Below, piece after piece: positions 25,385 through 32,908 of a stretch of DNA of 37,741 nucleotides. The DNA is from JAFDZV01 sp966128725 (GTDB lineage Bacteria; Bacteroidota; Ignavibacteria; OLB7). Both the position numbers and the translations under genes were made by a program. How positions within the stretch are numbered: the first letter of the stretch is position 1; the number at the start of each line of letters is the position of its first letter. The notes under the pieces are model-generated. The model was not told the DNA's origin and made no database searches. It saw nothing but the letters and a program-made list of their open reading frames with translations. Location of the stretch: assembly GCA_966128725.1 (NCBI GenBank), contig CBHYLN010000040.1:1-37741 (forward strand). The letters are read 5' to 3'.

Positions 25385-27292
25385 ATGATTGGTTCAATGT
25401 GCTTGCATACACAGGGCACGGTTCGCGCCGTGTGGTGTGGTGCAATGGCGGTGATTGCGTCGGCGTGCATGGCGGCGTCGATGGTGGCTCAAACCCGCTA
25501 TGTCTACTTCCCGTCGCCCAAGACAAACGATGGCCGATTCCTTACCCTGGCCGGCGCCGGGCTTAATACGCTTGGTGAGGATATCGTGCTGAAGATCGCC
25601 TCGCCGGCCAATGCCGCGTCGATCGAGATCGGAATCTTCGACGGCGAAACCGGTGGCCGCTGGGATATGGGCTCGTTGCCGATGCAATACAAGCTGGTTG
25701 CCGACCGCAACGGCGACGGCACCGGCACCGTGGTGCTGGGCGAGTGGAGCGGTAGCCAGATGCCCGACAACGACTGGTTTACCGCGACGGTAGCCAATTC
25801 CGATTCGGCCAAAAGCCCAACAGGCGACTACTTCTACACGCTGATCGCGCACAATCCGGATATCAGCGTGGCAAGCGTGTGGAGCAACTTCAAGATTCGG
25901 ACCAGCGGCACGGTGGTGGCGCTGATCAATCGCCCGGTGGCGTACACCGCGCCGGTGTTCAGCCTGGGCGACGCGAACTACATCTTCCCGAGTTATCCCA
26001 CGACAACGCCCACGACGTACGATGGAACGTGGGACTTCTACTTCTGGCTGCGCCAGCCGGCAAGCCGGATCGACGTGTGGGATGGCGATATGGACTACGG
26101 TTCATACAACTGCACCGTCAACGACGACAACGACCCCGATACGCCGGACAGCACCCTACCGGCGTGGGCGCATGGGACGATGGCGGTGGCCGAAGGGACG
26201 GCGACATCATCGGTGGCCTGCGTGGACGCAAGCGGCACTGCGATAGGCGGAACAACAACGAGCAACCCGCCGGATGATTCGCGTAATGCCGTGACGCGCC
26301 GCGAGGCAAGCGTGAGCTACGAGATGATCACGCCGGACGGGACGCATTACGCGAACAACAACCCGTCGGGCAATCTGGAGTGGGAGTGCTTTACGCTGAG
26401 CACGGCGGCGTACGACCGGACGAAGATGGACTACCATGTGGACTCGCTTCCGGCGGGCATCTACAGGGTTCGCATCGCCGGTGTGGACATGAACAACCTG
26501 AACGCGTTCCGCTTCCCGCTGGATGCGCTTGGTGTTGACTCGGTGGGCGCGCCGGTGCTGCCGATCGTCCCGGACTATACCGATGGGGTTATTTCCGGTA
26601 TGGTGTATTACGAGAACAGCGGTGATACGACGCAGGATCCGGATGAGCCGGGTATCCCGAGCATTACAGTGACGCTGCTGTGCGATTACAACAACGATGG
26701 CGTGATCGACGGAACCTACACCACCGAAACCGACGCCGATGGTGTGTACACGTTCGCGGGACTGTCCGTTGGCACCTACACGGTCAAGGTTGACCTGGGT
26801 ACGCTGTCCGACGATGTCTCCGCAGTGAACGATCCTGACGGTACCGCAACAATGGGCGTGGCGAAAACCACGCTTACCCTGAAGACAAAGGCGCGGACCG
26901 AGCCCTTTGGCTACAAGCGCAATGCCCCGGCATGTTCGCGTCCGCCGCAGCCTTGTTCGTATTGGGCGCGCCACACCAACGAGTGGCCGTGCAGTTCGGT
27001 GCGATGTGGTAATCGCACTTATACCAAGAGCCAATGCCTCGATATCCTTCGCCGCCCGACCTCGGGCGACAACAGCTACCAGATGTGCGCGCAGTTGATC
27101 TGTGCGAAGCTGAACATCGCCAATGGCTGCGATCAGATCGAGGTTGAGGGCGACATCGCCGACGCCGATGACTATGTGGCGAACAATCCTCCGGGATGCC
27201 GCCGCAAGTCGTGGAGCTTCTCGCATCAGACGAATCATCGCAAGCTGAACGACTACAACAATGGTCGCAGCTGTGGCGGCAATGTTCGTTGA
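25385..27292 (+). CDS. secreted SdrD-B-type protein, paralogue 1 (Cys-rich C-terminus)
   Basis: Exported protein of 635 residues. A signal peptide (1-36, cleavage after VAQ) precedes an N-terminal domain of about 350 residues found in all four paralogues (TRYVYFPS, DGRFLTLAGAGLNTLG, EIGIFDGETGGRWD). It contains an Asp-rich loop (DGDMDYGSYNCTVNDDNDPDT, about 233-253) that looks Ca2+-binding. Residues 403-485 are an SdrD-B-like Ig-type repeat (QDPDEPGIPSITVTLL, TETDADGVYTFAGLSVGTYTV). The C-terminal domain (about 515-635) corresponds to the GYWVNHxDVWPV domain of the others but has lost that motif (SYWARHTNEWPC) and gained many cysteines, suggesting disulfides. No T9SS tail or LPxTG anchor is visible. 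Function is unknown; a surface or matrix role is inferred from domain type. It has its own RBS and terminator. Confidence 0.85.
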   Translation: MIGSMCLHTQGTVRAVWCGAMAVIASACMAASMVAQTRYVYFPSPKTNDGRFLTLAGAGLNTLGEDIVLKIASPANAASIEIGIFDGETGGRWDMGSLPMQYKLVADRNGDGTGTVVLGEWSGSQMPDNDWFTATVANSDSAKSPTGDYFYTLIAHNPDISVASVWSNFKIRTSGTVVALINRPVAYTAPVFSLGDANYIFPSYPTTTPTTYDGTWDFYFWLRQPASRIDVWDGDMDYGSYNCTVNDDNDPDTPDSTLPAWAHGTMAVAEGTATSSVACVDASGTAIGGTTTSNPPDDSRNAVTRREASVSYEMITPDGTHYANNNPSGNLEWECFTLSTAAYDRTKMDYHVDSLPAGIYRVRIAGVDMNNLNAFRFPLDALGVDSVGAPVLPIVPDYTDGVISGMVYYENSGDTTQDPDEPGIPSITVTLLCDYNNDGVIDGTYTTETDADGVYTFAGLSVGTYTVKVDLGTLSDDVSAVNDPDGTATMGVAKTTLTLKTKARTEPFGYKRNAPACSRPPQPCSYWARHTNEWPCSSVRCGNRTYTKSQCLDILRRPTSGDNSYQMCAQLICAKLNIANGCDQIEVEGDIADADDYVANNPPGCRRKSWSFSHQTNHRKLNDYNNGRSCGGNVR

Positions 27293-27318
27293 TCGATGCG
27301 GATGAGCTGTTGAAGTGC

Positions 27319-27350
27319 GAATGCAGGCGGGCGCCTGCCCGTCTGCATTC
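27319..27350 (+). terminator. hairpin terminator after paralogue 1
   Basis: A 14-bp stem with one G-U pair (27319-27332 with 27337-27350) closes a 4-base GCCT loop, 27 bases after the stop codon. The T-run is absent but the stem is strong. Confidence 0.7.
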
Positions 27351-27466
27351 GATATCGCGGCCCTGGTCGTGATCCGTGATTCCGATTCGTAAACAACCCA
27401 TGGTCCCTGGAGTGCCGAGGGAGTTGGTGGCTCGTCGGCATTCAACATCAATCCTATTCAGATATT

Positions 27467-27471
27467 GGAGG
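27467..27471 (+). promoter_or_regulatory. ribosome binding site of paralogue 2
   Basis: GGAGG lies 8 bases before ATG 27480, the same spacing as in paralogue 1, and it decides against the in-frame ATG at 27465. Confidence 0.8.
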
Positions 27472-27479
27472 TTCAGTCG

Positions 27480-29381
27480 ATGACTGGTACAATTATGCTA
27501 TCCCGTTCAAATCGCATGAGGCGCCTCATTGGGGGATGCGTCCTTGCTGCGATTGCCGGGGCACTTGCGGTACTGCCGATGGCCGCGCAGACACGTTATG
27601 TCTACTTCCCGTCGCAATACACCAACGACGGTCGTTTTCTGACCCTTGCCGGAGCAGGGTTGAATACGCTCGGCGAGGACGTGACGCTGAAGATTGCTTC
27701 GCCGGCCAATGCTGCTTCGCTCGAGATCGGAATCTTCGACGGCGAAACCGGTGGCCGATGGGATATCGGCTCGTTGCAAATGCAGTACAAGCTGTATGCC
27801 GATCGTACCGGCGACGGTACCGGCAGGGTGCTGATTGCCGAGTGGAGTGGCAGCCAAATGCCAGATAACGACTGGTTCTCGGCAACAATCACCAATTCCG
27901 ATTCGGCACGCAGCCCGATCGGTGTCTACTTCTACACGCTGGTTGCGCACAATCCGGACATCACGGTCGGCAACGTGTGGAGCAATTTCAAGGTGCGCAC
28001 CAACGGTACAGTGGTGGCCCTGGTGAATCGTCCGGTGGCGTACACCGCGCCGGTGTTCAGCCTGGGCGATGCCAACTACATCTTCCCGAGTTATCCCGCG
28101 ATTACGCCAACCACGTACGATGGATCCTGGGATTTCCATTTCTGGCTGCGCCAGCCCGCAAGCCGCATGGAAATATGGGATGGTGACATGGACTTCGGCT
28201 CGTACAACTGCACGGTCAACGACGACAACGATCCCGATACACAGGACGGCACGTTGCCGGATTGGGCGCATGGGACGATGGCCGTTGCCGAAGGTGTGGC
28301 GACATCCTCGGTGGCCTGCGTGGATGCAAGCGGTGCGGCTCTTGGCGGCACCACCACAAGCAATCCGCCGGATGATTCGCGCAATACGGTGACGCGCCGT
28401 GAATCGAGCGTGACGTACGAGCTGATCACGCCGAACGGGACGCACTATGCGAACAACAACCCGTCGGGCAATCTGGAGTGGGAATGTTTCTCGGTGAGCA
28501 CCGATCCGTTCGACCGCACCAAGATGGACTATCATGTCGATTCGTTGCCGGCAGGTTTCTATCGGATCCACATCGCTGGCGTGGACATGAACAACCTGAA
28601 CGCATTCCGTTTCCCGATGGATGCGCTCGGCGTGGATTCCACCGGAGCGCCGGTGCCGCCGATCGTGCCGGACTATACCGACGGGACTATCTCCGGCACG
28701 GTGTACTACGAAAACAACGGCAACAACGTGCAGGATATCGACGAGCCGGGCATCCCGAGCATCACCGTGACGCTTCTCTGCGATGTCAATCGTGATGGTG
28801 TTGTCGATAAGACCTACACCACCGAAACCGATGCCGATGGGCACTACTCATTTGCGGCGCTCTCGATCGGCTCGTATACGGTAAAGGTGGATCTGGGCAC
28901 GCTTTCCGACGACGTTACGCCCGTGGTTGACGGCGATGGCACTGCCACGTCGGGAACCTCGGCAACGCAGCTTACGCTGTCGACCAACTCCTGCGTGCAG
29001 TGCTTCGGGTACAAGCGCATCAATTCGGTTGGCACCCGTACGCGCGGCTATTGGGTCAATCATACGGACGTCTGGCCTGTAAATACCCTGAAGCTGGGCA
29101 ACGTGTACTACACGAAGAACCAGTTGATTGATATTCTGCAGCGCCCGACCCGTGGTGACAAGACCTATCAGATGGCAGCGCAGTTGATTGCTACCAAGCT
29201 GAACATTGCCGCTGGCTGCGACGAGAGCTGCGTGGCCGCCGCGGTCGCTACCGCCGACTCGTGGCTCACCACGTACCCGGTAGGCAGCAAGCGTTCCAGC
29301 TGGACGTCAACGGCGAACGATGCGCACACGACATTGGATGACTATAACAACGGTCGTCTCTGCGTGGGCCATATGAACTAA
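27480..29381 (+). CDS. secreted SdrD-B-type protein, paralogue 2
   Basis: Exported protein of 633 residues, closest to paralogue 1: long stretches of the N-terminal and SdrD-B-like parts are nearly identical at protein and DNA level. The signal peptide has a basic start (SRSNRMRRLIGG) and ends at MAAQ. The Asp-rich loop DGDMDFGSYNCTVNDDNDPDT is present. The SdrD-B-like repeat spans about 400-480. The C-terminal domain reads RTRGYWVNHTDVWPVNTLKLG, then YQMAAQLIATKLNIAAGC and a closing DDYNNGRLCVGHMN. From memory, similar 'GYWKNHxxAWPV' domains end many bacterial extracellular proteins of unknown function. No membrane anchor or T9SS tail is seen. Monocistronic, judging by its own RBS and terminator. 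Confidence 0.87.
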   Translation: MTGTIMLSRSNRMRRLIGGCVLAAIAGALAVLPMAAQTRYVYFPSQYTNDGRFLTLAGAGLNTLGEDVTLKIASPANAASLEIGIFDGETGGRWDIGSLQMQYKLYADRTGDGTGRVLIAEWSGSQMPDNDWFSATITNSDSARSPIGVYFYTLVAHNPDITVGNVWSNFKVRTNGTVVALVNRPVAYTAPVFSLGDANYIFPSYPAITPTTYDGSWDFHFWLRQPASRMEIWDGDMDFGSYNCTVNDDNDPDTQDGTLPDWAHGTMAVAEGVATSSVACVDASGAALGGTTTSNPPDDSRNTVTRRESSVTYELITPNGTHYANNNPSGNLEWECFSVSTDPFDRTKMDYHVDSLPAGFYRIHIAGVDMNNLNAFRFPMDALGVDSTGAPVPPIVPDYTDGTISGTVYYENNGNNVQDIDEPGIPSITVTLLCDVNRDGVVDKTYTTETDADGHYSFAALSIGSYTVKVDLGTLSDDVTPVVDGDGTATSGTSATQLTLSTNSCVQCFGYKRINSVGTRTRGYWVNHTDVWPVNTLKLGNVYYTKNQLIDILQRPTRGDKTYQMAAQLIATKLNIAAGCDESCVAAAVATADSWLTTYPVGSKRSSWTSTANDAHTTLDDYNNGRLCVGHMN

Positions 29382-30168
29382 GCACAGCTTGGAACAACGA
29401 TTCGGAGAACCCGTACCGCGGGCCGTGGAGAGATCCCGGCTCGCGGTACCCGTTTAGGGGCGGACGCTGTCCGAGACTCGCCGCACTGTATTCGCGGATG
29501 TCTGCGATCGCCTCATCGGCTGTAAATAAATGTAGAATTGCCGCATCGTTTCGGGCGCTATGGGCCAGCTGCGACACATTTTGAAGATTCAACGGTTGCA
29601 CGTGTTACCATGCGCTTATATTTTGGGATCACTCAGTAGAGCAGTCTTCAGGACTGCGACAACAGGTCCAAGTATGTGAAGATGCAGGGAAGTACGTTGG
29701 GGCGTGGTGGTGGTGATCTCACATAGCTGTTGGAGTAACAATTGAATTATGCCGGGCAACGGAATGTGGCTATCGAGCCGTTGCGCGTCCACCATGGCGT
29801 AGCGCATGATTCATGACAGGTCCACCCGATTTCGTACATCCCAGATAGTAGCATAGCTGGAGCTCCCCTTGCTCCAATCGAATTTTTGCGGCGGCGCATC
29901 GTTCATCCCATGGTGATCCGCTTTGCGTAGGCACGGGTACCGGCAGCCGATTTTCCTGGTCGGCTCCGGCAATCCCGGAATGCGAGGATGTGATAGCAAC
30001 GTGACGTGATCCGGTTGGGTAGGCCCGGATGAGGTCACCGGCGGCAGCACACCCAGGCTGTGCCGGTGAGCTCACCAAATGAATCTGAATGTTCATTCAA
30101 AGCAATGAGTGAGAACGCGGTCTCAACCCGGCCGCAGACACTGTTGCTTTATCATCGACCTTGATACG
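29382..30168. other. long intergenic region before paralogue 3
   Basis: About 790 bases with the paralogue 2 terminator at its left end and a small 6-bp stem near 29640. No open frame has protein-like composition, and no further leader-like peptide with the Y-x2-P...G...T pattern was seen. Probably a long promoter/leader region. Confidence 0.45.
29413..29449 (+). terminator. hairpin terminator after paralogue 2
   Basis: A 12-bp stem with one G-U pair (29413-29424 with 29438-29449) and a 13-base loop, followed by CCGTTTA. It lies 32 bases after the stop codon. Confidence 0.65.
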
Positions 30169-32067
30169 ATGCAATACTACTGCCAAATGGGCGCGAAGTC
30201 TCGCGTCCATGCCCTCCCGTACGTGGCCTTCCTTCTTGGGATGCTCATGACCTTCAGCAGTATGAATGCGCAAAGCGTGTATTCATACCTGCCAACTGCA
30301 AGCACTACCGACGGTCGCTTCTTCTCCATTGCCGGTGCCGGCTTCCAGACGCTGGGCGATAACCCGCTCATCTTCAAGATTGCCATGCCAGCAGGCGCAA
30401 CAACGCTTGAGATTGGCATTTTTGACGGTGAAACCGGGGGCGCATGGGACCAGGGGACGGTGCCTTTGCAGTATACCCTGTATGCCGATCCAGCCGGTGA
30501 TGCCACCGGGACGATTCAGCTTGGACAGTGGCTGGGCTCCTCGATGCCCGACACTGCCTGGTACTCGGTTTCGATGGCGAACAGCTCGCAGGCGCGTTGT
30601 GGTGATGGCGATTTCTTCTATGTGCTTCGCATCCAGAGCACCAACCGTGAGCTTGCGCACTGGAGCAGCTTCAAGCTGCGCACCAACGGCACGCTGGTGG
30701 CTCTGCGCAACACCAACATTGCGTACACCGCGCCGATGGCCAGCCTTGCCGATGCGCGCTGCATCTATCCAAACTGGCCCACTACCAGCGGTGCTACATA
30801 CGATGGTGAATGGAACCTGTACATGGATGTGCCCGTTGCGTTGCCGGCGCTGACGATCTGGGACGGCGACATGGATCGCGGCTCCTATGACTGCAGCGAC
30901 AACGATACCGACGACGAGGATACGCCAAACGGCACGATCCCATCGTGGGCCAGCAACTTTGCTGTGCCGGAAGGTGTGCCAACCACGAGCATCGAGTGTG
31001 TGAACGCTTCGGGTGCGGCCACCGGTGGTTATACAACCAGCAATCCGCCGGATAACTCGCGCAATGCGGTGTTCCAGCGTGGCACTGGCGTCAGCTACGA
31101 GGTTGTTACGCCAAGCGGTACACATTTCGCCAATACGAATCCATCGGGCAATCTGGAGTGGGAAGCGTTCACGCTCAGCACGGCTGCCTTTGATCGGAGC
31201 CAGATGGACTATCATGCCGATGCTCTGCCGGCCGGCATTTACCGGATTCATGCCTCGGGCGTGGATATGAGCAATCTGAACGCATGGCGCCTCCCGTACG
31301 ATGCGGTGGGTGTTGATGCCTCCGGCGTGCCGGTATCCCCGATCCGACCCGATTACACCAACGGCGTGATCTCCGGCCTGGTGTATTACGAAACCAGCGG
31401 CAATACTTCGCAGGAGGCAACCGAGCCCGGTATCCCGTCGATCACCGTGATCCTGGCTGCCGACTACGACAACAACGGTTCAACCGATGCCACGTTGACA
31501 ACCGAAACCGATGCCGACGGGCATTACACGTTCGCCGGTCTTCGCAAGGGGACCTACGTGATCACGGTTGATGTAGGCACGCTTGCCGACGATGCCGTTG
31601 CAGTGTGGGATACCGACAGCCTTTCCACGCGCAACGTTGTAAGCGGCTCGCTTACGCAGTGCACGCGTACCTCGGTTGGTACGTTCGGCTACAAGCGCGT
31701 GAACGTTGTGGCCACCGGAACCCGTACACGCGGTTACTGGGTGAATCATCCCGACGTGTGGCCGGTGAACACGTTGCGCCTTGGCGCCCTGTATTACAAC
31801 AAGCAGGAGCTGATGGCAATTCTGGAGCGTCCGACCCGTGGCGACAAGACCTATCAGATGGCGGCGCAGTTGATCGCCACCAAGCTGAACCTTGCCGCCG
31901 GATGCGAGGCAAGCTGTGTTGCCGATGCGGTTGCGGCGGCGGATGCCTGGTTGACCACCTATCCGGTGGGCGCGAAGCAGAAGAGCTGGAGCACAAGCGT
32001 CGAGGCCACGCATAAAACGCTTGATGACTACAACAACGGGCGTCTGTGTGTTGGGCACATGAACTAA
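30169..32067 (+). CDS. secreted SdrD-B-type protein, paralogue 3
   Basis: Exported protein of 632 residues with the same architecture as its neighbours. A signal peptide ends at MNAQ; an N-terminal domain follows (SYLPTASTTDGRFFSIAGAGFQTLGD, then IFDGETGGAWDQGT) with an Asp-rich loop (DGDMDRGSYDCSDNDTDDEDT). The SdrD-B-like repeat (EATEPGIPSITVIL, TETDADGHYTFAGLRKGTYVI) comes next, and the C-terminal RTRGYWVNHPDVWPV domain closes with DDYNNGRLCVGHMN. The C-terminal domain is nearly identical to that of paralogue 2, while the N-terminus groups with paralogue 4. Start ATG 30169 is chosen because MQYYCQ aligns with MRHYCQ of paralogue 4; the frame continues upstream to 30109. Unlike paralogues 1 and 2 there is no Shine-Dalgarno before this start. 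Confidence 0.85.
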   Translation: MQYYCQMGAKSRVHALPYVAFLLGMLMTFSSMNAQSVYSYLPTASTTDGRFFSIAGAGFQTLGDNPLIFKIAMPAGATTLEIGIFDGETGGAWDQGTVPLQYTLYADPAGDATGTIQLGQWLGSSMPDTAWYSVSMANSSQARCGDGDFFYVLRIQSTNRELAHWSSFKLRTNGTLVALRNTNIAYTAPMASLADARCIYPNWPTTSGATYDGEWNLYMDVPVALPALTIWDGDMDRGSYDCSDNDTDDEDTPNGTIPSWASNFAVPEGVPTTSIECVNASGAATGGYTTSNPPDNSRNAVFQRGTGVSYEVVTPSGTHFANTNPSGNLEWEAFTLSTAAFDRSQMDYHADALPAGIYRIHASGVDMSNLNAWRLPYDAVGVDASGVPVSPIRPDYTNGVISGLVYYETSGNTSQEATEPGIPSITVILAADYDNNGSTDATLTTETDADGHYTFAGLRKGTYVITVDVGTLADDAVAVWDTDSLSTRNVVSGSLTQCTRTSVGTFGYKRVNVVATGTRTRGYWVNHPDVWPVNTLRLGALYYNKQELMAILERPTRGDKTYQMAAQLIATKLNLAAGCEASCVADAVAAADAWLTTYPVGAKQKSWSTSVEATHKTLDDYNNGRLCVGHMN

Positions 32068-32121
32068 CAGGCATGACGAATCCGTGAGATTTGTCGGGGC
32101 TTGATACGTCAGAACGGCGAG

Positions 32122-32147
32122 TGGGCCGGGGAACAATCCCCGGCCCA
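32122..32147 (+). terminator. rho-independent terminator after paralogue 3
   Basis: A perfect 11-bp stem (32122-32132 with 32137-32147) with an ACAA loop, followed by TTTCATTT, 54 bases after the stop codon. It is the clearest terminator of the window. Confidence 0.88.
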
Positions 32148-32331
32148 TTTCATTTATGCGTGTGGCAACGCGCAACGATGATGTGGTGCACATCCGGCAT
32201 GTGACCAGCACTCCAAACGCATGCGATCTGTAACGGTCTGTCGGGGCAGCCCCATTTTTTGGTCAAAAAAGCCGCTTGCTGATTACCATTTAGCGCTTCG
32301 CTTGCGCGAGCAGTAGGCGCACCGTATTTTT

Positions 32332-32374
32332 GTCAGTCCTTGAATGGAAGTCCAAGCCATTCAAGGATACTGAC
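32332..32374. repeat. long inverted repeat upstream of paralogue 4
   Basis: The arm at 32332-32347 pairs with 32357-32374: 10 bp (CCTTGAATGG/CCATTCAAGG) plus 6 bp (GTCAGT/ACTGAC) interrupted by a two-base bulge. A 9-base loop separates the arms, and a second partly overlapping pair (TGGAAGT with ACTTCCA) lies beside it. Possible regulatory RNA structure, operator or mobile-element remnant. Confidence 0.75.
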
Positions 32375-32908
32375 TGCCGACTTCCATAGAGTCAAATCGG
32401 CTGTCGATCGAGCACTGTGTTTGCTTTTGGGGGGTAGATACACGCTCGGCTCGGACACCGCATTTGATGTGCAGCCAGTTCAAAGGCACGCTCGACCCTC
32501 AGCTGTGGCGGCTAAGGAACCCCGTCGATCACCATAGTGCCCTCGTCTCGTTCAAAAGGTCCACCCAACCCCATTATCCATTTCGAACTATTGGTATTGG
32601 CGTCGCATTGAGCGCCGTTCCGACTCACCCAACTGGTCGGCACATGCTCACATTGCGACGGCTCCGTACGCAAACGGACGCAGCGTTTTTATGCGTTGAA
32701 CCGGTTCGTAACCATCCCGATGGCACGGGAACGAGCGGCCGCTTCACGTGGATGTCAACAAGCATGCTAAGGGTAGGCAAGGTAAAGCATGCGTGTTCGC
32801 TCTACCGATGTTATCGGTACTGCTTCGATGATGACCGTACATGTTACATGGGCACTGTTGTCAACCGCGTGAGCAGCCCGCGGTTGTTATGGTCCCGCCA
32901 ATTTTCCT

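Larger units (their letters stand above)
32068..32908. other. long intergenic region before paralogue 4
   Basis: About 840 bases carrying the paralogue 3 terminator, a T6/A6 hairpin near 32257-32271, the long inverted repeat at 32332-32374, and otherwise no supported gene. The open frame covering 32464-33222 has no protein-like composition and overlaps paralogue 4. Confidence 0.45.
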
